Source: JAFLCL01 sp039809495 (GTDB lineage: Bacteria; Myxococcota_A; Polyangia; Polyangiales; Sandaracinaceae). From it: a stretch of 64,000 bases of DNA. Within the stretch, counting starts at the first letter, position 1. The number at the start of each line of letters is the position of its first letter. The notes beneath the pieces are model-generated. The model saw nothing but the letters and a program-made list of their open reading frames with translations, did no database searches and had not been told where the DNA came from. The position numbers and the translations under genes were made by a program. Below are positions 18,244-26,711 of this stretch, piece by piece. Where the stretch lies: positions 1-64,000 of the forward strand of contig JBDHVC010000018.1 of NCBI GenBank assembly GCA_039809495.1, in the 5' to 3' direction.

Positions 18244-18270
18244 GAGAGGGCCTCTCGCGCCTCGATGCGG

Positions 18271-18276
18271 TAGGCT
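18271..18276 (+). promoter_or_regulatory. -10-like TAGGCT before the histidine kinase
   Basis: TAGGCT ends 8 bases before the GTG at 18285, without a Shine-Dalgarno. It selects this start within a reading frame that stays open far upstream. Confidence 0.45.
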
Positions 18277-18284
18277 CGGCCTCC

Positions 18285-20945
18285 GTGGCATCGAACGACG
18301 ACTCGACCCCCGTGGACGCCGCCCTCGCGGCGTTCTACGCGGCGCCCGTCGCGGGCTACGTCTTTCGGCACGACGACGGCGGCTTCGTCCTCGAGGCGCT
18401 CAACGACGCGGCGCGCGCGATCACGGCGCTCCCCGCGTCGATGATCGGCATGCGGCTCGATCCGCTCTATGCCAACCAGCCCGCCGTCATGGAGGCCGGC
18501 CGCCTCGCCTTCGAGGGGCGCACGTCGCTCGTGCGCGAGATCGACGTGCGCCGCTACGACCGCGTGTCGGCCTACCAGCGCCTGCGGCTCACGTTCGCCT
18601 ACGTCCCGCCGGATCGGCTCGTCATCTACTCCGAGGATCGGATGACGCCCGAGCAAGAGCAGCGGGCGCTCCAGGAGCTCGAGGCGCGGAACGCGTCGAT
18701 CATCGCGACGATGACGGAGGGCGTCCTCGTCGTCGACGCCACGCGCACCATCCTCTTCGCGAACGCGGCGATCGCGCGCTTCGTCGAGAGCACCGAGGGC
18801 GAGCTCCTCGGCCGCGTCGTCGACGCGATCGGCTCGTGGCTCGACGTCGACGGCGCCCTCGCCGAGGAGCTCCCCTGGAGCGCCGTCCTCCGGGGCGATC
18901 GCGGCGTCGTGAGCGCGCGGCTCACCCTCCGCGCGAGGAGCGGCGCGAGGCGGGCGCTCCTCGTCTCGGCGCAGCCGATCCGCGCCGTCGCCACGGGGGA
19001 GATCACCTCCGTCGCGTGCACGCTGACGGACGTCTCGGAGCTCGAGCGGAGCCTCGCGGCGCTGCGCGAGAGCGAGGCGAAGTACCGGCTCATCCTCGAC
19101 GCGACCTCGGAGGGCGTCTGGGCGATCGACTTCGAGGGGAGGACGCGGTTCGCCAACGCGCGGATGGCGGAGATCCTCGGGACGACCCACGCCGAGCTGC
19201 TCGCCTCTCGGGCGATCGACTGGCTCACGCCCGAGGGCCGCGAGGCCCATCGCCTGCGGCTCGAGGCGCGCGCGCGAGGCGAGAGCCACGCGTTCGAGTG
19301 CGAGTTCGTGCGCGAAGACGGCCGCCGCGTCCTCACGAGCGCGATGGGCGCGCCCATCGTCGACGGCGGCGCGATCACCGGGACCGTCTCGATGTTCCGC
19401 GACATCACCGCGGAGCGCGCCACCGCGGCGGAGCTCGCGCAGAGCCGCGAGTGGCTCGACGCGGCCCTCGTGGCCGGGAAGATGGGCGTCTTCGAGGTCG
19501 ACCCCGAAACCGATCGGATCGTGTGGACGCGACACCTCGACGAGGCCCTCGGGGCGCCGCCCACGCTCGACTTCGACGGCTACCGCGCCCTCATCCACCC
19601 CGACGACCTGGAGGGCGTGGCGCGGGCGTTCCGGGCCACGCCCGTCGTGCCGGGCTCCGCGTTCGACCACGAGTTCCGGATGGTGCACCCGGTGACCGGC
19701 GCCGTCCGATCCGTCCACACCCGCGGGCGCTACGTCGACGGCGGGCGAGGCCTGCGCCTCGTGGGCGCGATCGCCGACGTGTCCGAGAAGCGCCAGATGG
19801 AGGAGGCGCTCGCGCAGGCCCAGCGCCTCGAGAGCCTCGGGCGCCTCGCGGGGGGCGTCGCGCACGACTTCAACAACCTCCTCACGGTGATGCTCGCCTC
19901 GTTCTCGCTCGTCCTGCCCGCCGCGCCCGAGGCGATCGGCGCCGAGCTCCAGATCGCTCGCCAGGCGGCCGAGCGCGCGCGCGACCTCACGCGTCAGCTC
20001 CTCGCGTTCGCGCGCCGGCAGCTCGTCGAGATCACGACGATGGACCTCGAGCAGCACCTCCTCGAGCTCGCGCCGATGCTGCGTCGCCTCGCGAGCGAGG
20101 GCTACGAGCTCAGCATCGACGTCGATCGCGCGCTCGGCGCCGTGCGCGTCGACGTCGCGCAGTTCGAGCAGGTCATCATCAACCTCGTGCTGAACGCGCG
20201 CGAGGCGATGAGCGATGGGGGGCGCATCCTCCTCCACGCCTCCGCGCGCGAGGTGAGCCCGGAGGAGGGCGCCGCGATGGGGCTCCCCGGCGGGAGCTAC
20301 GCGGCGCTCGCCGTCCGCGACGAGGGGAGCGGGATGGACGCCCACACGCGCGATCACGCCTTCGAGCCCTTCTTCACGACGAAGCGGACCGGCTCGGGGT
20401 TCGGCCTCGCGAGCGCGTACGGGATCGCCCGGAAGCTCGGCGGCACGATCCTCATCGAGAGCGCGCCGGGCGCCGGGACGACCATGACGCTGCTCGTGCC
20501 TCGCGCGGAGGGCGAGGCGGCGCCCAAGAGGCGGGAGCCGCCTCCGATCGAGCTGGCCGAGGGCGAGCACGTCCTCTTCGTCGAAGACGACGAGCTCGTC
20601 CGCCGCACGGGGCGGCGCATCCTCGAGCGCTTGGGCTATCGCGTCGAGGAGGCGATCGACGGGCTCGACGCGCTCGAGCGCGTGCGCGCGTCGTCGGCGC
20701 GCTTCGACCTCGTCGTGACCGACATGGTGATGCCGCGCATGAACGGCATGCAGCTCATCCGTGCGCTCTCCGAGCTTGCGCCTGGGCTCCCGGTGCTCGT
20801 CGTCTCGGGGTACGCCGACGCGGCGCTCGGCGAGCTCGGCGAGGCGTCGTTCCTCGCCAAGCCCTACACGCTCGAGTCGCTCGCGAGCCGGCTGCGCGCG
20901 CTCCTCCCGTCACGCGAGGGCGGGCAGCGGTCGACCTCGAGCTGA
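18285..20945 (+). CDS. Multi-PAS hybrid sensor histidine kinase
   Basis: A soluble 886-residue hybrid kinase. Four PAS-like domains cover about residues 10-505; the motifs include EGVLVVDATRTILFAN and EGVWAIDFEGRTRFAN. A dimerisation/phosphoacceptor domain follows with His527 in GGVAHDFNNLL. The ATPase domain has NLVLNAREAM, DEGSGMD and GSGFGLASAYGI. The C-terminal receiver has acidic VEDDE, phosphoacceptor Asp813 in VVTDMVMP and Lys in AKPYT. No transmembrane segment is seen, so the signal is probably intracellular (redox, light or ligand). The HDFNN box is typical of this hybrid class. No response regulator or output gene is adjacent, so phosphotransfer to an unlinked protein is inferred. 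Confidence 0.93.
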   Translation: MASNDDSTPVDAALAAFYAAPVAGYVFRHDDGGFVLEALNDAARAITALPASMIGMRLDPLYANQPAVMEAGRLAFEGRTSLVREIDVRRYDRVSAYQRLRLTFAYVPPDRLVIYSEDRMTPEQEQRALQELEARNASIIATMTEGVLVVDATRTILFANAAIARFVESTEGELLGRVVDAIGSWLDVDGALAEELPWSAVLRGDRGVVSARLTLRARSGARRALLVSAQPIRAVATGEITSVACTLTDVSELERSLAALRESEAKYRLILDATSEGVWAIDFEGRTRFANARMAEILGTTHAELLASRAIDWLTPEGREAHRLRLEARARGESHAFECEFVREDGRRVLTSAMGAPIVDGGAITGTVSMFRDITAERATAAELAQSREWLDAALVAGKMGVFEVDPETDRIVWTRHLDEALGAPPTLDFDGYRALIHPDDLEGVARAFRATPVVPGSAFDHEFRMVHPVTGAVRSVHTRGRYVDGGRGLRLVGAIADVSEKRQMEEALAQAQRLESLGRLAGGVAHDFNNLLTVMLASFSLVLPAAPEAIGAELQIARQAAERARDLTRQLLAFARRQLVEITTMDLEQHLLELAPMLRRLASEGYELSIDVDRALGAVRVDVAQFEQVIINLVLNAREAMSDGGRILLHASAREVSPEEGAAMGLPGGSYAALAVRDEGSGMDAHTRDHAFEPFFTTKRTGSGFGLASAYGIARKLGGTILIESAPGAGTTMTLLVPRAEGEAAPKRREPPPIELAEGEHVLFVEDDELVRRTGRRILERLGYRVEEAIDGLDALERVRASSARFDLVVTDMVMPRMNGMQLIRALSELAPGLPVLVVSGYADAALGELGEASFLAKPYTLESLASRLRALLPSREGGQRSTSS

Positions 20946-20968
20946 TCGACTCGAGGCCACGGCGTCCG

Positions 20969-21721
20969 TCAGCGTGACTCGTAGACCGTGAGCGAGGGGA
21001 GCTCGACGCAGGTCAAGAACCCGCCCTCTTGGCCTGCGCCGGTGTCGATCGCCACCACGCACTCGCCCGCCCAGACGTCGGCGGGGTCGTGGGGCGTCAG
21101 CGTGTCGAGCTCGGGCGGGAGGAGGTCGGTCGTCGTGTGGCCGACGACGACGCGCTTGCCGCGGTAGTCGCGGAAGAACGCCTCCGAGCGCGTCCACATG
21201 AGGGCGGTCGGCGGATCGGTCTCGGAGGGATGGAGGAAGCGACCGTCCTTGTGGTGGAGCCCCGCGTGGACGTAGATGGCGTGCTCGTCCTCGTAGAAGT
21301 GCGGGAGCGCGTTCATCCACGCGACGATCTCGGGAGGAAAGAACGTGCCTCGCGCGAGCGCGTCGAGCTCGGGATCGCCGGGCATCTCGTCCTCCCGAAC
21401 GCGCGCCCCGCCGGTGAACGAGCGGAACGTCGCGAGGCACCCGTTGCCCGGCGGGAGGATGAATTCCGGCCAGCCGCGCTCGATGACCCGCAGCCACGCG
21501 TCCTCGTGGTTGCCGCGCAGCGGCACGACCTTACACCCGAGATCCATCGAGAAGCGCCGCACGATCTCGATGACCTCGAGGGACTGCGGCCCTCGATCCA
21601 GGTAGTCGCCGAGGAAGACGAGCGTGTCGTCCGAGTCGATCGCGGGGAGCCTCTTCACGAGGGCGCGGAGCTGATCGAGGTCCCCGTGGATGTCGCCGAT
21701 GGCGAAGGTGCGTCGAGCCAC
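20969..21721 (-). CDS. PPP-family metallophosphatase
   Basis: A 250-residue PPP-type phosphatase, probably removing Ser/Thr phosphates or cleaving dinucleoside polyphosphates. It contains GDIHGDLDQL, GDYLDRGPQS, RGNHEDAW, HAGLHH and VVGHTTT, which supply the two-metal ligands and catalytic His. There is no signal peptide. The start is a GTG at 21721 with TACCGT 6 bases upstream. It is convergent with the hybrid kinase and lies among kinase genes, so a role in reversing Ser/Thr phosphorylation is plausible but unproven. ApaH-like activity is the main alternative. Confidence 0.92.
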   Translation of the reverse strand: MARRTFAIGDIHGDLDQLRALVKRLPAIDSDDTLVFLGDYLDRGPQSLEVIEIVRRFSMDLGCKVVPLRGNHEDAWLRVIERGWPEFILPPGNGCLATFRSFTGGARVREDEMPGDPELDALARGTFFPPEIVAWMNALPHFYEDEHAIYVHAGLHHKDGRFLHPSETDPPTALMWTRSEAFFRDYRGKRVVVGHTTTDLLPPELDTLTPHDPADVWAGECVVAIDTGAGQEGGFLTCVELPSLTVYESR

Positions 21722-21727
21722 GGAGCG

Positions 21728-21733
21728 ACGGTA
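21728..21733 (-). promoter_or_regulatory. -10-like TACCGT before the phosphatase
   Basis: TACCGT ends 6 bases before the GTG at 21721, with no Shine-Dalgarno. It is a leaderless candidate. Confidence 0.45.
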
Positions 21734-21785
21734 CCAAAGAGCCGCGGCGCGCGGGCTGGCGATCGCGCCTCGGCGCCCCGCGCGG

Positions 21786-23012
21786 TCAGAGGCGGGCCGT
21801 CTCCTCCAGCTCGCGCCCGCTCGTCTCGGGCAGCCAGATCACGATGAGGACGAGCGCGAGCGCGGGCCCGGCGGCGGTGATCGCCACGGCGGGGCCCCAG
21901 CCGGTCCACCCCGCGGCGGCGCCGACCGCGAGCGGAGAGAGGACGTAGCCGATGCGCCCGAGGAGGTTGTTCGACCACGCGAACGCGTCGCCGCGGAGCT
22001 CGGTCGGGAAGAGCTCCGTGTTGAAGGCGTTGAGCGCGGGCAGGACGGCGGCGGAGCCGAAGACCGCGAAGACCGCGAAGAGATAGAGCTGCCACGTCAC
22101 GTTCGTCGTGTAGGCCCCGACGCAGCCGAGGACGATCGCGGCGTAGACGAGGGCGGCCGTCGGCTTGCGGCCGACGCGATCGAAGAGCTTGCCGATCGCG
22201 AAGACGAAGGGCATCGAGACGACGGCGCCGACCGTGATGATCGCGCCGACCTCGCCCTCGGTGCGCCCGAGCTCCGAGACGGCGCGTGACTTGAAGAAGG
22301 TGATCGCCGTCTGGGTGCAGACGTAGGTGAGCCCCCAGATGAGCGCGAGCCGGAGCATGCGGGTGCGGTAGGGGCTCCCGAAGATCGCGAAGATCGCGCT
22401 CGGCCTGCGCTCCTCCCTCGGGATCGCCCGAAAGCGCGCCGTCTCGCGGATGCCTCGTCGAGCGAGCGCGAGCGCGAGGAGCGGCACCGTGCCGACGAAG
22501 TAGACCGTGCGCCATCCCCACGGCGCGTGGAGGAGGGTCGGGACGACGCCGGCGCAGGCGACCGCGCCCAGGCTCGAGAAGGCGTTGATGAGGCCGATGG
22601 CGAAGCCGCGCTCCTTCGCGGGGAATTCCTCCGCGGCGTAGACCGTCGAGACGACCCACTCGCCGATGAGGAAGACGCGCGAGAGGAATTGGAGCGCGGC
22701 GAAGACGAGCGCGTCGGGCGCGAGGCCAGAGAGGAAGGAGGTGATCGCGTAGCCGACGATCGTCACGTTGAGGACGGCGCGGCGCCCCACCCGATCCGCC
22801 TGGCGGACGAGGACGTACGCGACGATGGTGCCCGCGTTGACGACGGCGACGAGCGCGCCGAGCTGCCAGTCGAGGAGCGAGAAGCTCTCCTGGATCGACG
22901 GAAGGAGCTGCGCGAGCGCCATCTGATCGAAGCCCTCGAAGAACGTCGCGACGCTCAGGAAGAAGAGGAGCTTGCGCCGGTAGGCGCGCTCGGCGTCGAC
23001 GTCCGCGTTCAC
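21786..23012 (-). CDS. Major facilitator superfamily transporter
   Basis: A 408-residue secondary transporter with about twelve transmembrane helices. The loop between helices 2 and 3 has the MFS signature RQADRVGRRAVL, and a matching GKLFDRVGRKPT sits in the second half. It resembles the sugar/organic-acid (SHS/AAHS) branch (STVYAAEEFPAKERGFAIG, WRTVYFVGTVPLL). The substrate is unknown; a metabolite such as a carboxylate would fit. The start is GTG 23012 with TATCGT 7 bases upstream. Confidence 0.9.
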   Translation of the reverse strand: MNADVDAERAYRRKLLFFLSVATFFEGFDQMALAQLLPSIQESFSLLDWQLGALVAVVNAGTIVAYVLVRQADRVGRRAVLNVTIVGYAITSFLSGLAPDALVFAALQFLSRVFLIGEWVVSTVYAAEEFPAKERGFAIGLINAFSSLGAVACAGVVPTLLHAPWGWRTVYFVGTVPLLALALARRGIRETARFRAIPREERRPSAIFAIFGSPYRTRMLRLALIWGLTYVCTQTAITFFKSRAVSELGRTEGEVGAIITVGAVVSMPFVFAIGKLFDRVGRKPTAALVYAAIVLGCVGAYTTNVTWQLYLFAVFAVFGSAAVLPALNAFNTELFPTELRGDAFAWSNNLLGRIGYVLSPLAVGAAAGWTGWGPAVAITAAGPALALVLIVIWLPETSGRELEETARL

Positions 23013-23019
23013 CCGCGAG

Positions 23020-23025
23020 ACGATA
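23020..23025 (-). promoter_or_regulatory. -10-like TATCGT before the MFS gene
   Basis: TATCGT ends 7 bases before the GTG at 23012, without a Shine-Dalgarno. It is a leaderless candidate. Confidence 0.45.
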
Positions 23026-23174
23026 GCGAAGCCCTCTCGCCCTTGTCATGCGGCGTCACGCGGCGTCACGCGGCGTCGCACGGCCTCGAGGGGAGCTGCC
23101 CGCCTCGACGCGCGAGGCCCCGCGCGGGCTCCCTCGGGAGCCTCGGGCGAGGCCTCCTCGTCGTGCCGCGCGGA

Positions 23175-23753
23175 TCAGAGCTGCTTGTTCGCGAAGTCCC
23201 AGTTCACGAGGTGCCAGAAGCCCTCGATGTACTTCGCGCGCGCGTTCCGGTAGTCGATGTAGTAGGCGTGCTCCCACACGTCGCAGGTAAGGATGGGCTT
23301 CTTGTCCATCGTGAGCGGCGTGCCCGCGTCGTGGGTGTCGACGATCTCGAGCGCGCCGCCGCTCTTGACGAGCCACGCCCAGCCCGCCCCGAAGTGGCCC
23401 GCGGCCGTCGCGCTGAACTTCTCCTTGAACGCGGAGAAGCTGCCGAAGCTCTGATCGATGGCGGCCTTGATCGCGCCCGTCGGCTCGCCCCCGCCGCCCG
23501 GGCGGAGCGAATTCCAGTAGAAGGTGTGGTTGAAGACCTGCGCGGCGTTGTTGAAGACGCCGCCCTTCGACGAGCGGATGATGTCCTCGAGCGACTTGCC
23601 CCGGAGCGACGCGTCCGCCTCGACGAACTTGTTGAGGTTGTTGACGTAGGCGGCGTGGTGCTTGCCGTGGTGGAAGTCGAGCGTCTCGGCGGAGATGTGG
23701 GGCGCGAGGGCGTCCTTCGCGTAGGGGAGCTCGGGGAGCGTGAACGATGACAT
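23175..23753 (-). CDS. sodB: Iron superoxide dismutase
   Basis: This enzyme dismutates superoxide to oxygen and peroxide in the cytoplasm. The 192-residue protein starts MSSFTLPELPYAKDAL. Metal ligands lie in ETLDFHHGKHHAAYV (His28), FNHTFYWNSL (His) and DVWEHAYYIDY (Asp and His). The FNHTFYWNSL and GAGWAWLV signatures favour iron over manganese. AGGAGG lies 6 bases before the ATG, one of the strongest ribosome sites in the window, consistent with high expression. The RamB/ScfR-like regulator is divergent 191 bases away, and redox-linked control is possible. Confidence 0.96.
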   Translation of the reverse strand: MSSFTLPELPYAKDALAPHISAETLDFHHGKHHAAYVNNLNKFVEADASLRGKSLEDIIRSSKGGVFNNAAQVFNHTFYWNSLRPGGGGEPTGAIKAAIDQSFGSFSAFKEKFSATAAGHFGAGWAWLVKSGGALEIVDTHDAGTPLTMDKKPILTCDVWEHAYYIDYRNARAKYIEGFWHLVNWDFANKQL

Positions 23754-23932
23754 GGATCCTCCTGAGGTCGTCGACCTCTGGGCTCGGGTGGAGCGGACGC
23801 CGTGCGCCCGCGAGCGCGCCCTGAGACTAGGGACGAAACTCACAGACCGCAAGCTCGTTGACTGATTGACCTGCGGCACACCGAAATGCGGGAATGCTCA
23901 CGACTGTTGGCGACGAACGGCCTGTTTTCGCG

Positions 23933-23938
23933 TATCGT
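23933..23938 (+). promoter_or_regulatory. -10-like TATCGT before the regulator
   Basis: TATCGT ends 6 bases before the ATG at 23945, with no Shine-Dalgarno. A TTGGCG lies 20 bases upstream as a weak -35 candidate. Confidence 0.5.
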
Positions 23939-23944
23939 CGCACG

Positions 23945-25486
23945 ATGACTGATTTACAAATCGCGGGCGATGACGGGGCCCCGAGCGCGGAGGCGATGGG
24001 GCGCAAACTGCGCGAGCTCCGCCAGCTCCGCCAGCGCTCGCAGTCGGAGGTCGCGGACGCCTTGGGGGTGTCCGCCGCCTACCTCTCGCTCATCGAGACG
24101 GGCAAGCGCCCGCTCCAGCTCCCCTTGCTCGTGCGCGCGCTCGAGCTCTTCGGCGTCGAGCTCGACGCCTTCATGCAGAGCCTCGGCGAGGTCTATCTCG
24201 ACGAGGGGCTCGCGCGCCTGCTCGACGAGCCGCTCTTTCGCACCCTCGCGATCTCGCGCGAGGACCTCGCGCGGCTCGGCAAGGAGCCGCGGGCCGCCAA
24301 CACGATCACGGCGCTCTTCAACCTCTACAAGAACACCCGGCTCTCGCTCGAGCACGTCCTCGACGACGTCGCGCGGAGCGAGCGCAGCGCTCGCGCAGGG
24401 AGCGCGATCGCGTTCGACTACACGCCCTTCGACGAGGTGACGGACTTCCTCGAGGCGCGCCGCAATTTCTTCGAGGCGCTCGAGGAGCGCGCCGACGCGG
24501 TGCGCGCGCAATTCGAGCTCGGTCAGCGGCCGAGCGAGGAGGGGCTCGTCCGCGTGCTCGGCTCGCTCGGCGTCGACGTGCGGATGCTCGAGTCGAGCGA
24601 GGCGGGCCGGGGGAGCGTGATCCGCAAGCTCGACCCGAACGGCGGCACGCTCACGCTGACGGCGGATCTCCCCGAGTACCGGCGGATGTTCCAGCTCGCG
24701 CACTCGATCGGCCTGCGCCTGCTCGACGAGGAGAAGCTGCACGAGCCGATCGTCTCGAGCGCGGGGGCGCGGCACGCGGAGACGCCACGCCTCTTGAAGA
24801 TCCACCTCGCGAGCTACCTCGGCGGCGCGATCCTCCTCCCTTACGGGGCGTTCTTCCGCGAGGTCCAGCGCACGCGCTACGACGTCGAGCAGCTCGCGCG
24901 GATCTTCGACACGAGCTACGAGACCGTCGCGCATCGCCTCTGTAACCTCGGCGATCCCAAGCGGGCGGGCGTGCCCTTCCACTTCCAGCGCGTGGACGTC
25001 GCGGGCAACCTGAGCAAGCGGTACGCCGCGACGGGGCTCCGCTTCGCGCACGGCATGGGGAGCTGCCCGAAGTGGGCCGTCCACATGGCCTTCCTCACGC
25101 CGCACGCGATCTATCGCCAGTACTCGGCCTTCCCCGATGGGGCGATCTACTTCTGCTTCGCGAAGGTGATGACCGAGCCGCTCGCCGGCTCGCTCGCGCG
25201 CGGGACGGCCTACTCGATCGGCCTCGGCGTCCACGCCTCGGACGCGAAGCACCTCGCCTACGCGGACGACATGCCCCTCGTCGAGCCGGACAAGATGGCC
25301 GTGCCCGTGGGCACGACGTGCCGGCTCTGCGAGCGCACCGACTGCAACCAGCGCGCGGCGCCGAGCTACAAGTTCGCGTTCCGCGTCGACGAGTACACGA
25401 AGAAGGACAACTTCTTCAGCCCGCTCGTCGAGGAGCCGAGCGAGGCGCGGGCGCTCGTGCCGATCACCAAGAAGAGGCGCGGCTGA
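23945..25486 (+). CDS. RamB/ScfR-like XRE-family transcriptional regulator
   Basis: A 513-residue regulator. Residues about 12-70 are an XRE helix-turn-helix (RKLRELRQLRQRSQSEVADALGVSAAYLSLIETG). The middle has the ImmA/IrrE-like fold but with FQLAHSIGLRLL where the metalloprotease HExxH would be, so no protease activity is expected. The C-terminus carries CRLCERTDCNQRAAP, the cysteine motif of short-chain fatty acyl regulators. Relatives control acetate, propionate or acyl-CoA metabolism. The ATG at 23945 follows TATCGT by 6 bases. It is divergent from sodB. A decayed copy of its 3' end lies at 27972-28078. Confidence 0.88.
   Translation: MTDLQIAGDDGAPSAEAMGRKLRELRQLRQRSQSEVADALGVSAAYLSLIETGKRPLQLPLLVRALELFGVELDAFMQSLGEVYLDEGLARLLDEPLFRTLAISREDLARLGKEPRAANTITALFNLYKNTRLSLEHVLDDVARSERSARAGSAIAFDYTPFDEVTDFLEARRNFFEALEERADAVRAQFELGQRPSEEGLVRVLGSLGVDVRMLESSEAGRGSVIRKLDPNGGTLTLTADLPEYRRMFQLAHSIGLRLLDEEKLHEPIVSSAGARHAETPRLLKIHLASYLGGAILLPYGAFFREVQRTRYDVEQLARIFDTSYETVAHRLCNLGDPKRAGVPFHFQRVDVAGNLSKRYAATGLRFAHGMGSCPKWAVHMAFLTPHAIYRQYSAFPDGAIYFCFAKVMTEPLAGSLARGTAYSIGLGVHASDAKHLAYADDMPLVEPDKMAVPVGTTCRLCERTDCNQRAAPSYKFAFRVDEYTKKDNFFSPLVEEPSEARALVPITKKRRG
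23951..23962. promoter_or_regulatory. GATTTACAAATC palindrome in regulator codons 3-6
   Basis: An AT-rich inverted repeat, GATTT-AC-AAATC, stands out in GC-rich DNA just inside the regulator gene. It resembles the TTTGCAAA core bound by Corynebacterium RamB, a relative of the encoded protein. Autoregulation is therefore possible; this is an inference. Confidence 0.3.
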
Positions 25487-25767
25487 CGGCGCGTTCGTCG
25501 GGAGCTTCGCGCACGCGGCGACGTCGTGAGCGAGAGGAGGGTTGCGCGGCTCGCGCGAGAGGCGCTCTCTCGCGGCGACCGGCTCGAGGCACGAGGGCCC
25601 CTTCGCGCCGAAGCTGCGCGCGCGCGACCTCTCCGTGAGCGCGCCGAACGGGGCTGGGTGAGAGACGTGACGGTCAGCCGGACGCGGGGCGGTCGCCCTC
25701 GCCGCGGTGCTCGAGCCCCTCCTCGCGGCGCGTGGTCAGACGCGCGACGAGCGCGAGCGCCCCGGAG
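25487..25767. other. Gene-free 281-base convergent gap
   Basis: This region lies between the regulator stop and the stop of the minus-strand gene at 25768. Short Arg-rich frames exist but lack coding character. It is the longest gene-free stretch in the window. Confidence 0.5.
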
Positions 25768-26682
25768 CTAGGCGCGGTTCACGTAGGGCGCCCCCACCCA
25801 CTGCTGCTGTCCGTTGCCGAACACGCAGAGGTACTGACCCGGCGCGGTCTGGGACACGACCGCGGGGTAGCGGTTGCCGTCGGCCCACGTGACGAGCACC
25901 GCCGTGCCGACGGGGATGACCGGAGCGACGCCGGGTGGGGGCCCGCCCGGCGGGCCCATGGCCGGGGCCGCCGCCGGACTCGTGGCCTCGGTGGGCGTCG
26001 CGGACGCGCCGCGACCCTGCGGCACGCGCTTCGCGCCCCAGCGCTGCGCCGCGGCGATCGCCAGGTCGGTGAGCAGGCGGAGGACCACCTCGACCCGCTG
26101 CGCGCCGCTCCTGCTCAGCGGGATGGTGGCGTCGTTCAGGGAGAGCTCGATCTCATCGGTGTAGATCCCCATCCACGAGCCGGAGTTGCTCGCCCCTTCC
26201 ATCAGCCCCACCACCTGGGCCGTGAGCTCGGCGGGGAGCCGATCCCAAAACGTCTTGTACTGACGGAGCTCCTCGAGCTCGCCCCTCATGTACACGCGGG
26301 GCGACAAGAAGAGCTTCTGCTCGTCGTCGTCGTCCCACTCGTCATCCCGGTCGAGCTGCTCGGCGGCGTAGTCGCTCGCGCTTGCGTCGTAGAAGACGAG
26401 AAACCGATCCGGCACATCCTTCAAGCCGGCGTTGGTACGCAGGGTGACGATGATGTTGGCGGAGTCCCCGATGACGAGCCTCACCGGGATCTGCCCGTAC
26501 TGGCCGGTGACGTGGACCTCGTCCCCACCATCCCGCAGCTTCACGGTGCCGCCGATCGCCCCCGCCAAGCGCTGCCCGGCTTCTTGGCAGATACGGCGTC
26601 GCGCGTCCTCGTCGTCGAGGTGAAAGAGCGCCGAGCCGGTCATCACGAGATCGTCGGCTTTCAGGAGGTCGGACGTCCACAT
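25768..26682 (-). CDS. Unknown protein with C-terminal SH3/Tudor-like domain
   Basis: I do not recognise the main domain. The protein has 304 residues. Residues about 15-215 form an alpha/beta region (EDARRRICQEAGQRLAGAI, VTGQYGQIPVRLVIGD, DRFLVFYDASASDY). An acidic patch DRDDEWDDDDEQ and helices follow. A Pro/Gly/Ala linker (about 220-260) leads to a 45-residue beta-barrel-like end (VLVTWADGNRYPAVVSQ, LCVFGNGQQQWVG) resembling SH3-like, Tudor or Agenet modules. There is no signal peptide. It is divergent from the zinc-ribbon protein, with start codons 29 bases apart, so the two are probably co-regulated. The ATG follows TACTGT by 8 bases. Confidence 0.75.
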   Translation of the reverse strand: MWTSDLLKADDLVMTGSALFHLDDEDARRRICQEAGQRLAGAIGGTVKLRDGGDEVHVTGQYGQIPVRLVIGDSANIIVTLRTNAGLKDVPDRFLVFYDASASDYAAEQLDRDDEWDDDDEQKLFLSPRVYMRGELEELRQYKTFWDRLPAELTAQVVGLMEGASNSGSWMGIYTDEIELSLNDATIPLSRSGAQRVEVVLRLLTDLAIAAAQRWGAKRVPQGRGASATPTEATSPAAAPAMGPPGGPPPGVAPVIPVGTAVLVTWADGNRYPAVVSQTAPGQYLCVFGNGQQQWVGAPYVNRA

Positions 26683-26690
26683 TGCGTGCC

Positions 26691-26700
26691 ACAGTATCAT
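26691..26700. promoter_or_regulatory. Back-to-back overlapping -10 elements
   Basis: ACAGTATCAT contains TACTGT for the minus gene (8 bases before ATG 26682) and TATCAT for the plus gene (11 bases before ATG 26712). The two hexamers share two bases. Both would give nearly leaderless transcripts from one bidirectional promoter. Confidence 0.5.
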
Positions 26701-26711
26701 CGCGCGCCGCC

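Noticed and set aside
14791..18291. A 1166-residue open frame on the minus strand
   Set aside because: It overlaps a kinase in another frame and a membrane protein on the other strand, is almost all Arg/Ala/Glu, and has no domain. It is a by-product of high G+C.
24680..24730. An ImmA/IrrE-type metalloprotease active site in the regulator
   Set aside because: The expected HExxH is replaced by FQLAHSIGLRLL, so proteolysis is unlikely; the ScfR/RamB C-terminal Cys motif gives a better assignment.
25526..25771. Small Arg-rich frame in the 25487-25767 gap
   Set aside because: It has no ribosome site, TANNNT hexamer or coding-like composition, and it overlaps the stop of the 25768 gene.
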